Below the pieces are notes generated by a model. The model did no database searches. It saw only the letters and a program-made list of their open reading frames with translations, and was not told the origin of the DNA. A stretch of DNA of 64,000 nt from the NCBI GenBank assembly GCA_958450365.1, contig CAUEEP010000733.1, forward strand, positions 1,756,001 to 1,820,000, given 5' to 3'. The DNA is from Mesorhabditis belari (Eukaryota; Nematoda; Chromadorea; Rhabditida; Rhabditidae). Of this stretch, positions 32,500 to 43,175 are shown one piece after another. Position 1 is the first letter of the stretch. Each line of letters opens with the position of its first letter. A program made the translations under genes and the position numbers.

Positions 32500-34620
32500 A
32501 TACTAGACATTTACATGAAGAAAACTGTAGTTGAAAAAAAGAATTTTATTTAAAATTTAGGCCAAAATCTACATTTCTTGGAGAAGAAAAGAATGATTTA
32601 AGTGAATGGATGACAACAAATTTTCCCTGATTTTCACACGATAATTCATTCATTTTTGTGCATTCTAAAGATTTTGTGCTCTCTTTTTTTCTAAAGATAA
32701 ATCTTATGCGACAAAATTTTTGTTGTTTTTAAGAAGATTCGATCTCTTTTTGAAAAGCAAAGCATAGACAGTCTGGAAAAATAAGGGAATTTGTTTGCTG
32801 AATCAAAATTGACATTCTTGATAGAAATCAATCGAAATTGATTACTTTCTAGTGCAGTAAAACCCGTGAACTAGTACTAGACCCATTAATTTAATATTAG
32901 GAAATGCTTTACGGAACAAAATCGGTAAAGTGTGCATTTCAAAACAAATTAGACAGACAGGCTAGACAGCGTATAGTGCCAGCTGACTCAAATGGGTATC
33001 GTATTTGTTAAAGAATGGATTTTGCAATGTAAAAATCTAACACTATAAGTAACTAGAGCTAGAGCAGTAAGATCATTACTGTTCTAGTACTATTGTTAAA
33101 TCCTTTTGGCTCTTGTACAAGAAAGCTCTGGAATAACAATCAACCAGTTCATAGACTCGCAAACAGCTAACAAAAAGTTGAAGTGTAATTTAGTTCAAAA
33201 AACCAAAAAGCTTTAATAAAGTCAATTCATTTTCCATTCTTGGCATTGTTTGGATTGAAATATTTCCACGAAGTCAACCATTTTGAAGAAAATCCATCTA
33301 AACTTTACTTGATTTGGAAATTTTGATGGACAAACCTGTTCCTTTTGAGTTCCCGAAATCGAAATTGCTTTAAATAATATTTTTAGTCAAAAATCTTCAA
33401 GATTCTTGAAGATATTCATGTCATGGAATGTAATAAAAATAAAAATTGAGGACCTAATCCGGTCATTTTTCTCAATGAAACCCTTGAGTTCTATCCCGAA
33501 TCTCGAGGGGATTCGCCCAGAAAATGTGAAAATAAATAAAATACAATATTCTAACTTTATTTCAAGCAGTCGAACTCGATTGCTTTTATTAACTTGCTTT
33601 GAATATTTGATTAATGATTCCTCGATAACTTGAACTTTCTTGGGAGCATAGAAATTTGGTGATTCCAAATGATTGCCCAGTGATAAATGAGAAGTTTCAA
33701 GAAATCGAATCTGATTTCTCAAAAATAAGCAAATTGTCGTGAAGCTTTTCGGAAATATCCAAATTATATAAATTTCAAAGTTGAATCTTCTAACTCGTCG
33801 ATCCAAAAAGTTGATAAGCGCTTTTTTTTGGTGATTGCTCAAAGTAATCCAAAGATTTCAACCCAAAGCTTCAGTTTCCCCAAATTTTCCCCAATCCAGA
33901 ACCAATAAAAGTATAAAAATATAAAAATATAATATGAGATCTTTAAAAAAAAGCTTGTTTTCAAGAAATCTACCTTGATTAGAAAAATTCATTATATTTC
34001 TTGCTAGCTGGATTGTTGATCAAATCCAGTAATAACAGTCCTGCAAAAATCTCTGAATCATCAGATTTCAGGTGATTTTCCAAAGAATCTATCCCAATTC
34101 TTGGATCAGTTGAAAAGACTCACAAATTTTAAACAAAAACAAGATTGTTTTATCACAAAAACCCTTGCGATACAATTCTTGTCAAACTGCTCAACTGCTT
34201 TTTTAAACTGCTTTTTTTACAGAAACGATCAAATAAATCACTGATTTTCTTCGGAAATTTCTACGGAAATGTCTTTCTTGTATCAAATACCGAACAAAGA
34301 TCTGTAAATCACGAATTTTGATGATTTTCCAAGAAATCTAATCCGATTCTCGAGGATTTGTGAATTGTGCACAAGCTTTTGCAATCATTGAATGGATTTT
34401 TTGTGTTTTCCAAGGGTATTGTTGATTTCATCTTGTTCTGAAAATCTATAGTAAAATGAGAAAATTGTGATATATCGATAAAAGTACAAAATTTGTACTT
34501 TCTTGTATCATTGAATCTTTTGACACAGATAAACCTTTTGAATAGTGCATCTATTTCGCTAAAATCATGAAATCAGAATCGATTTTGATCGTTTTCTTTG
34601 AAATGTCTAGCCCGACATTT

Positions 34621-37133
34621 CATTTAGAGGTAAACCCAATGAGATAAATTGGAATAAATAATAGAAATATACAGATAATCAAATACAATTAAATATAAAA
34701 AGCCATGAATTTTCAGAAAATAACTATTGACCCTACATTGAAAAGAAATAGAAAAATTCTTCTTGAAAAGAAATGAGAAAATGCTGATAGTTTTTGTCTG
34801 ATTCATTCCTTTTTTGCTCACTTCACACTTTTCCATTTTTTTCTTTTCCCAAAATCGATGGATGATTTGTATTCTGGATAAGATGGGGGTTTTTTTCAAA
34901 TATTGATTGGGTTTTGTAGGAGCATTCGTTGTGATAAACAAAGTCAAAAGGGGCACGATTTTACTTGTCTAATAAAGGGCGTTCTAAACAAAAATAAATT
35001 CTGTGCGCATTTCTGTGCTCACAATCACTTAGATTCAATCCACAATCAGTTCACAAAATTGTTACCTAGAGTTTAACTTTACTTCCTTAAAAAGCTTTTC
35101 CTAAGTATGCCTCAATGAGATTTGTGAAAATACCTTAAACTTTTTGAAATTGGATGAAAGCCTTGTTTTTTCGTTTCCATGCTTCTTCCCTTTTAAAATC
35201 AATGAAACAGAAATCATTTGGCTTTCCAAATTGTGAGAATCCACCGTTTTTCTTCGTCAAAAATGCGTCATAAAATTTCGCGGACATTGGGAAACACATG
35301 GACTTATGTTCTTTTGACAAACGCATTCAAACACATTGGTCATTTAAAAAAGGGTTTTAGCCTGATTTGCCGAATGTTTTAATCTCTAGTTAACTATTCG
35401 CATTGTCAATAGCAATTCAATTCTAGCTTCTAAAATTGTTCAACCAATAAAACCCGAATTCCCGCCATTCGAGTACGGGTTGGCAACTTTCCAACCGTTC
35501 CAACAATTCTAAAATACACTTAAGCACCGTACTCGAGACGGTCTCCCTTTTTCGCCTATAAAATGAAGTCCCATCCCTTCAAAGATTCATTTTTTTGAAG
35601 AACCGTTGCCCGGTCCGGCGCGTCGCCGTATCTTTTGCGCGTGTATTTCCCCATTTTTCTATCCCGTTATTGTTTATTGTTAAAATTTCCCTCCTCCTCT
35701 TATTTTTTCCGCACCTTTTCTCTTAAAAATTGTTAAAGTTTTAGAGTTTTTGCGCTTTTCTCGGTTTTTTCCACTTTGGTGGTTTTCGGACCCGTGTCTT
35801 TCATATCACTGATAAAGTATTAAAAACCTAAATATCTTTCCTCTATAAACCCCAGTCAATCCAACCCAGCCGCGAATCGTCTTGTTATTCCTCTCGTTTT
35901 GGCAAATCATTTAGAATTGGTGTTTCTAGGTTAAAAGATTTAGTAGTTTGGGTAAGATTTCGACCCAGAGTTTGGATGTTTAGAACCGTAACACGTTACT
36001 AACAAGCGTTTTCTCATTTTTATTTCAGTATTATTTAACAGTAACTTTAGAGTCATTTCCATTCGAAAATTATTTACTTATTTGCTTCGTTCATCTCTTT
36101 GAGTCATTCTGAGTACTCATTTTGACTCAAATATTGTAGCTAATTGAACTAAACCTAGCTGGACTCCCAAATAAGTTGGTTCCCCTAAAAAAACCCTCAA
36201 CACCTCCCGAGATCCTCGAAATGGCTTTATATGTTCTGCGGAAGTGGGAAAAGCTAGGCTGGTTGAAGTAAACGGCAAAAGAGATCGAAAAGATGGGGAA
36301 AGGGGTGAGGCAAGGCAAGGGACCCCTACCCCAATCGATAGACTTCCCCTCACCTCTTTCTATAGCTTGAAAGCTGTTCGGTCCTCCTCTTCCCCCATTT
36401 TTCCTCATTTTCTCAATCCTCTCAAAACCCCATCATCTTTCTCCTCCTTTTCCCATTTTCCCCATTTTCTTTCCCCAAACATTTCTATGAATTCCCGGTC
36501 TCTTCTCCATTTACGCAAGCACTGAGCAAGCTTTTCTCCTTCATCGATTTTGACCCTTCTTCATCTTTTAAGAGCTTTTCCTGTGTTTATACTTGAACTG
36601 TCTCCTTTTGAAATCCCCTTTCCTTCACAAAACAAATAAACTTTTGCGGTGGCTTGGTTACCGGCTTCGAGAGTGGGTGTGAGTGTAGGGAAGTTGAGCG
36701 TCAAGGAGGGTGTTTTTGCCATGTTTAGTGGTGTTGATGCTGGTTTGTCTTGTTAAAAATAGAGCTAGAATTGAGCTATAACAGTCCAATTATTATGCCA
36801 AAGCCTATCTGTCTTCAAAGTTTTAGAAGGATTTTGATTTGTCGCCCATTTTTGCAGCTTACTTTCTACCGGGTATTTTTGCATCTCCATTCCAAGCTTT
36901 TATCTAGAGGGATCTTTTTATCCAAGTTTACAAATCTTCAAAAAGTTCTACAATTTTGAATCTAAAACGTGAAAAGCCTTGAGAAATATCTTCAGAGAAT
37001 GCTTCCAAAAACTTTTCACAGTCATATCTTGGTCCATAAATCAAACCACTTTTCTCTAGCCCTCAAACTTTTTGTTTTTCATTTCGCATGTTTTTTTTTC
37101 TGATTTTCTCACAATTTCTATTTTTCAGCAAAA
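34621..37133. promoter_or_regulatory. Intergenic/leader region with TATA-box block and pyrimidine tract
   Basis: Open frames at 34624-34956, 35135-35326 and 36117-36408 are not convincing. About 35440-35900 is richer in GC than its surroundings and has CCAATAAAA (35444) and a good TATA box (GCCTATAAAATGAAG, about 35555-35569). It could be a core promoter for the small membrane-protein gene downstream or a degenerate solo LTR; neither is proven. A long C/T-rich tract runs 36386-36480. Sequence near 37100-37133 is a strong pyrimidine acceptor leading to the next start codon. Confidence 0.35.
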
Positions 37134-37943
37134 ATGGTCGATTTGAAGCAACAGCTCAACACCCTCGACTATTTTGGAGTGGTTGCTGTGTGAGTTTTTT
37201 TGAAAGACTTCCGGATTTAAACGAAAATATTAGCTTATAATGGGGTAGGTTAATTTCCGCCATTTTATTTTCGCAACTGGGTCTTTTGGGTGACTTCTAC
37301 GCAACTCGCCATAACTTTCTAAGTGGATCAATCTATGATTTTGGTGACATTTTGTAGATCTCAATAAGTGCAACAAAAATGACACCAAAATCATAAAGGT
37401 TAGCCCACTTAGAAGAAAGTTATGGCGAGTCGCGCAAAAGACCCAGTTGCACAAATAAAATGGCGAAAATTAGACTATCCCGTTATAATTTAATAAAGCG
37501 TTTGAAAAGTATATAAAACTATATTCAGTTGGGTGGCGTTCTTCTCGGTTGTGGCAATCATCTCAATGACCTGTATCTTGTGGTGTTGTGTGACGAAAGA
37601 TGATGATGTGACTGTTTTCCAAAAAGTGAGCTGTTGAATTTAATATAATTAATACTGGTAGTATTGCTAGAAAGCTAAAGCCAATGACTACATTAGAGAA
37701 GCAAGAAAGAAACTGATTGGAGTGAATGAGTTTATCTAATTTTTAGTGATGATTTTGCTACTTGCAAAGTTTTTGTGTTAGAATAGTGTCTTGACAAACT
37801 CTCGATCTTTAAATATATTAGCAGACTTTGAATACAAATACTTTCAAGATATTAGCATTAAACAATATCTATTTTAGTGGGGAATGGGCCCTCGTCGCGG
37901 CACGTCAGCTGGTCAGAGGTACGAGCAACCAAAAGAGGCCTAG
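37134..37943 (+). CDS. Small single-pass membrane protein (72 residues), unknown
   Basis: Three exons join exactly in phase: 37134-37189, 37529-37625 and 37878-37943. The protein begins MVDLKQQLNTLDYFGVVAV and has one hydrophobic span (WVAFFSVVAIISMTCILWCC). It then has an acidic turn (VTKDDDVTVFQK) and a basic tail (WGMGPRRGTSAGQRYEQPKE-A). The start follows a strong acceptor (ctatttttcag) by five bases, consistent with trans-splicing or a non-coding first exon. Topology is probably C-terminus cytoplasmic with a Cys pair at the membrane edge that might be lipidated. I recognise no family. Intron 1 contains the foldback at 37235-37488. Confidence 0.65.
37235..37488. mobile_element. Foldback MITE in intron 1 of the 72-residue protein gene
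   Basis: TTATAATGGGGTAGGTTAAT followed by TTCCGCCATTTTATTTTCGC opposes GCACAAATAAAATGGCGAAA followed by ATTAGACTATCCCGTTATAA. Arms run about 100 bp, including CAACTGGGTCTTTTG and CTCGCCATAACTTTCT. No coding sequence. Confidence 0.75.
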
Positions 37944-40223
37944 ATGAGAGAGAAAATGAATTAAGTGGTAAGAATGGAGAAATTGAATTAGTTTAAAGGA
38001 TGCGTTTGAACTAGTTTTAACATAGAAACATCGAATGGATTACTGACAAGAAAAGAGCTAATCGACTTGTAGAATCTATAAAACCTGTCAAAGGCAGAGC
38101 CAAAGCCTTTTTATGCTTAAACTGTAGTATTTTAAAAGTTGATAAGATGGATTCGTCTTTCAATAAATTTTATTTTCTTTAGTAAAAAGCTGTGCGAGGA
38201 TTGTTGACATCATCTCTTCATCTAGAAAAATCCTCGTTCTTTTTCCGCTTTATTTTTAGGCATAATTTAGTTTTTTTTTTCCTGTTTTCTGCCTTATTAA
38301 CCTGTCAGGCTGGTTTCTGAACTTTTAGAAAATAGAAAATCAAATCAGATTCAGAAACCAGTCTCTTTTTAAATGCAAATTACAAAGCTTTATCCAATTT
38401 TCAGTCGATTACTTGTGTCAGCAGCTGTCATCTAATTTCGCGCGAATGCTACTCAATTTTAAAAAAAAAAACATTTTCCGATCCTCAGCCCAGTTGGTGA
38501 TTTGACTTAAAATGGGAATGGGGGCAGTTTTCTAATTTGGATATATTACATAACAGCTTTGTCAGCTTGTTTTCTCGTGCTTTAGCTCAAGAACAAAAAC
38601 CCAGTCTCTGGTGGCACTCAACTCTCCATTTTCAGTGATATCAAAATGTTGATGCAAAGAAAACGCAAGAATTGAGTGCACTAGAGGATATGCGTTCCCA
38701 TTTTGAGCACAAAGTACACTGGAGGAAGTTGACAGCAATCACAATTAGAGCAATTGTCACCATTTCCTTCAAAATTTAGAGTTTAGTTTCCATGTTTTTC
38801 CAAACCTTACCCCTGAAATAGTCATCATTTTGTTTTTCCAGTCGAAAATTTGCATTTCGTTAACTTTTCTCTCATTAATTCCTCGAATCGAGTATTCGAT
38901 AGATTTCTTTTGACTTTAAAAAGTGGATTTTAAGATTCACGAAGTGCATTTTATTCTTTCCCGTTTCTCTCGTCAAATCTGGTCATTCCCTTAGCTTACT
39001 TACCGATTTTGCGTGTTTTTTTAATAAAGCGATTTTCCCGAGAAATTTGTGAACACAAAGGAACAAGCTGAAAGTGATAAGAAGTGAAAAAGCGATAAAA
39101 AAATGAAAATTTGAATTGGTGGATCCAGATAAATCCATTAACGGTACTATAATTTTAAAATTCTTGACATAAGAATTCGAATAACGGTTTGCTACAGTAT
39201 CTAATCCTGTTTTGCTGGCCTTGAACAATTTTAACAAAATTATATTAGCTTTAGGATCATTCCAGAGGAGTATCGAAGGTTTCTGAAAGGACCCACTATA
39301 AGAACCAGCCAAAAAGTGAGATTCTAAAAGTGTTCCTAGTACAAAATACGAACCTATTCGTATTCTAGAAGATTTAAATGATTCAAATAGACGGATTATA
39401 CAAAATAATAGTCGTTTTTCTAAGCATAAACACTAGAAATGCCCTTGTGTGAACATATCTGACAGTAGCACATCAAAAATTGATCAACTCAGCCATTTGT
39501 TTGAAGCCAAGCCATTCGTTTGAAGTTGGATAAAGTTTATTCAATTAGTTGGATAAACTAATGTTTATAAAAGAAAAAAAACAAAAACACATGCAGAAGT
39601 CAAAGTGGATCACTTGATAAAACGGTCTAATTTTTTTCTTTCCTTGAAGAACTCTTTTTCTAAGTTTGGAGATTATATGCTAATGAAAAATGCTGAATTT
39701 ACATGTATTTTTTATAAATAATAATCGGTTTTACACTGTACAGTTTGAAAAAAGCTTTTTTTGAGGGTGGGTCCCTTGATGTGAAAACCAAGTGACACAC
39801 TGTATGCTACTTTTCACTACTCGTCATTTCTGACTCACTTTAACTCAACTCAGTCAATTGATGGATGGCAGAAAAGTTTCCTCGATGAAGTCAATTTAGT
39901 TCGATCACTTTTCTCTTCATTCTTTTTCTCAATGTCATGCCTTGCCTCCTCTTTGCCCGTTGTTGCGCAAATATACAGGGTTGGCCTTTTTGCCCTGTCC
40001 TTTTCTCCTTTCTGCTCGTTGCCCCACACTTTTTCAACTCTTTTCAATCTTTTCTTCTATTTTCCCAAATCCTTCAAACTTAATCACATCGATCTTTCAC
40101 CCTTTAGCGCTTTTGTCAAGTGATTTGTGAGTTGAGGGCCTTTACTTGGCCATGCTTGAGATCAAAGCTCTCATACATGGACTGTTCTTGCGTTTTGGTC
40201 ATTCATTACTCTCATATTCATAC
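37944..40223. other. Intergenic stretch, no supported gene
   Basis: A minus-strand frame at 38983-39312 (110 codons, one hydrophobic stretch FHFFIAFSLLITFSLFLCV) has no upstream signals or recognised family. A small inverted pair (CTGGTTTCTGA, TCAGAAACCAG) lies at about 38308-38365. Pyrimidine-rich sequence runs at 39900-40110. Otherwise nothing was seen. Confidence 0.35.
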
Positions 40224-40307
40224 TATTGTGTTCAGAAACGATCATCATATGACCTATTCGAGGAGTTTCTCTCCAAATGGACTTCAACGACCGAATCCTG
40301 ATTATTT
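40224..40307. repeat. Upstream copy of the four-TM gene's first exon
   Basis: TATTGTGTTCAGAAACGATC through CCGAATCCTGATTATTT matches 40680-40763 almost perfectly (one change seen) at an offset of 456 bp. It includes the ATG and the first 18 or so codons of the downstream gene but diverges before the splice donor, so it cannot serve as a first exon by itself. Confidence 0.85.
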
Positions 40308-40704
40308 CAAACAAATTGCATATAGTTTTTTGGATATTTTATGGCTAGAACTAAGCTGTATCAAGTTCAAAGGATTTCTTTTTGAAAAGAAATCGTTTGA
40401 GCTTCTTGTTGAGTAATTGAACCAGCATTGATACATAATTTTTCTAGATTGAGAAAACCCATCTTATTTCATTGATCACCTATCTTCAAATCAAAAATTT
40501 GACGTTAAAAATCACTTTACGAATTAGTTAAACTCTCAATAGACTTCTCTTCTCTAATTTATGAACCACACGAGTCGCTTAGGAACATTACGGTGACGAA
40601 AACAATTTACAGATCTTTGCATCATGTGTTTTCAATTTTACCACTTGATTGAATGATCTTTCACCCTTAACAATTCAATTATTGTGTTCAGAAACGATTA
40701 TCAT

Positions 40705-42035
40705 ATGACCTATTCGAGGAGTTTCTCTCCAAATGGACTTCAACGACCGAATCCTGATTATTTGATGTGTGGAGGGACTTTTCATGCAACGGTAAGACTG
40801 AAAACGAATCGATTTCAATGCAGAATTGTTTAATTTGTATTTTGTTTCAATTAGTTCATCCAATTTTTCAGACAGCCGCCAAAATCTTTGCCGTCTATCA
40901 ATTTCTCGCTTGTCTCGTCTTTTCTGCCTTCAACTTTTGGGCTTTCGGCTCCGATAAAGTGAGTAACTAAATAAAAGCTTAAAAATCCAAAAATTTTAGT
41001 TAAGTCTCTTCTTGTTTTGCATCGCTTTCACAATGTATTCTGTGATCGTCATTTATGGGGTTTTTCTCGAGAAGAAATCCTTTCTTCTACCGTTTCTCTT
41101 CGTTCATGTGAGTCGAGCAAAATTTTAAAGCTAGAGAAACTCATTAAAAATATACTCCTATCCATTGTTTCAGTTTGGTGTGGCTCTCGTCTTTCTCCTT
41201 GTCACTTGTACCTATGCCGGTCTTGGCGCATTCACCGATTTCATCGCCAATCAACACCGCGAAAGTGCGCCGTTGAGGGATCTCTATGGAATGCACAAAT
41301 TGAATCCAGACAGTGAGGGAAGTGAGTGTATTCGTTCTCAAAATTCTTGCAAAGCTTCATTTTTTCAGTTCAAACAATCACCTCATCAGCTGTTCTCTTC
41401 TTGTTGATTATCTCAACGATCGTTCAAATGTTCTCATGGTTAGTGATGCTGAGAACATATCAATGTTATCGAGATGCTGATCGAACGATCGTCCCTAAAG
41501 ACGGGTTAGTTTGACAAAAAATACATTCAAATATTGAGTCAAATTTAAAACTTATCAACATTCAGGGACATTTGATAGACGCCTGCCCCCTTTGCCATTA
41601 GCAATCCAACTTTGAGCTCAAATATCTTGGTGTTGGGCTGTTCAATTTAATATTCTTGGCATCATTGGATGCACCAAGTCTTTCTCTCTCGATTTGTACA
41701 AAAACTATCGGACAGCCCAACACCAAGATATTTGAGTTGGATTGCCAATGGAAATGGCAGTCCAAATGGCGCTCCGCCCCATTTGCTATTGACAATCCAA
41801 CTTTGAGCTCAAATATCTTGGTGTTGGGTTGTCCGATTTAAATAGTTTTTGTACAAATCGAGAGAGAAAGACTTGGTGCATCCAAAGATGCCAAGAATAT
41901 TAAATTGAACAGCCCAACACCAAGATATTTGAGCTTGAAGTTAGATTGCCAATGGCAAAAGGGGCTATCAAATGTCTAATAACCTTCAGGTACAACCGAG
42001 GTATTATCGCTGACAACGACAATGAGTATGAGTAG
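40705..42035 (+). CDS. Four-transmembrane protein, LAPTM4/MARVEL-like topology
   Basis: Six exons join in phase: 40705-40791, 40872-40958, 41000-41107, 41174-41321, 41369-41504 and 42000-42035. The protein is about 200 residues: a cytoplasmic start (MTYSRSFSPNGLQRPNPDYL-MCGGTFHAT), then hydrophobic spans AAKIFAVYQFLACLVFSAFN, LSLFLFCIAFTMYSVIVIYG, FGVALVFLLVTCTYAGLGAF and SSAVLFLLIISTIVQMFSWL. It has a loop rich in charged residues and a tail YNRGIIADNDNEYE. The CGGxFHxxT start before TM1 is reminiscent of nematode lysosomal-type four-pass proteins, so endosome/lysosome membrane is a reasonable guess, not shown. Intron 5 carries the element at 41568-41975, and part of exon 1 is duplicated upstream. 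Confidence 0.75.
41568..41975. mobile_element. Long-arm foldback MITE in intron 5 of the four-TM gene
   Basis: Both ends read ACATTTGATAG inverted. Arms of about 165-200 bp are nearly identical, for example GCTCAAATATCTTGGTGTTG followed by GGCTGTTCAATTTAATATTC against its inverse. The inner part repeats the GCTCAAATATCTTGGTG block again, so the centre is itself palindromic. It fills most of the 495-bp intron and ends 24 bp before the splice acceptor. Confidence 0.85.
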
Positions 42036-43175
42036 CCAGCTTACGAAAAGACAATGATTTTTGGCTCCTACTTATTTTTTTTCTGTTTTTCAAGTCGTTT
42101 GGTCACAATAAATATTGAAAGCCATCATTTTAGCTAAGTATTCGACACAACATTAAAATTCATACAAATTGCCGGAGGGGATTTGCATAATTTTCTTTGT
42201 AACAGTTTGTGCATTTGATTGGAGAGGGTTGGAAGGACAGAATTCGTTTAGATTTTGATTTTTCTGAAAACTCACTTGCCTAATTCTTATTTTAAAGGTT
42301 CCAGACTCAAAATCAGATACTAAACATAAATTGTTTAGAAGTTAGTAGTTAAAAACACAGCCAGAGTGTTTCAAAGACTACTTTTCTCGGCAAAGTCAGG
42401 CACAGACAGGTTCTGGCCTAGACTGTAGAAGCCAGACCTGAACTTGGTCTGAATCTGACTTGATTTACAGATCCAGATCCTTAATTAGTTAGGGTTTGTG
42501 CACAATCGAACAATGTAAAAGTGAACTGAAGCTCCCAAAAGCATCCCTAGTTTTTTAGTTTAGATCTTGCAGTGATAATTTAATTAGTCGTCTCACTAGC
42601 AAGTTTCTCCTCAATCAACAATATCATGCTGAATCCGTTTTTCTGTTCTGACAAAATTTGCAATGTGTTTCACTCACTTTCACATTTACTTGTCGCCGAT
42701 TTCGACAAATACTTGACAATACCCCTTTCTTCAATCTTTTTCTTTTCCTCACACTGAAACATTCTCGCATGTCATTTTCTTTGTCAAACATTTTTTGAAC
42801 TCTTTACCAAATTATTAATCAAACTAATCTCGTTCAGTTTCAATTTTGTACAATTCTGCTTCGCTACTTGATAACTTTTCCAAAGCAACTTGATAACTTT
42901 CTTGAAATCTCTCCTGAAAAAGAAATTCCCTCTTTTTTATCGGATCAAAACTGGAACCGAAATTTCTCCTCAAAAAAAAACACTAATCTTGAATGAGTCA
43001 AGCCCAGCAAAACCCTCCATTTCATGTGTGCCGATCTGTGTTTTTTCAGCAAAAAACCATCAAAGTGACCTCTTTTCCCCTCTCTTGAAGGTTTACAGCC
43101 GATACGCTCTGAAATTCAAAACTTTGAAAACTTTCAGCTTGAAACTTTTGCTTTTAAATGTATTAACGTCTTCAG
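42036..43175. other. Intergenic stretch upstream of the long gene
   Basis: An AATAAA at about 42106 probably serves the four-TM gene. Pyrimidine-rich sequence around 42720-42900 could be promoter. Open frames here are not supported by splice partners, except where one runs into the exon starting at 43176. Confidence 0.35.

Larger units (their letters stand above)
30840..34620. repeat. Field of diverged local repeats with frame-broken open stretches
   Basis: A block like TGGCCGGGTTAGGC-CTTCTC occurs near 30842, 31640 and, more diverged, 33452. On the minus strand it follows related coding-like text (EKESI.MI..LKSH). A second motif, TTTTCCAAGAAATCTA then CCCGATTCTCGAGG, recurs in diverged form near 33483, 33690, 33960, 34075, 34325 and 34585, some copies about 250 bp apart. 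Whether these are decayed paralogous genes (possibly F-box/FTH-like, a weak impression only) or a long-unit satellite cannot be decided by eye. The mariner derivative (31099-31609) and the hairpin (32271-32499) are inserted in it. Confidence 0.35.

Noticed and set aside
33387..33842. 151-codon minus-strand ORF
   Set aside because: It overlaps the diverged repeat motifs, has no recognisable domain and its composition is what AT-rich repeat DNA would give.
38983..39312. 110-codon minus-strand ORF with one hydrophobic stretch
   Set aside because: No flanking splice or promoter evidence and no family similarity; kept only as a note in the gap entry.
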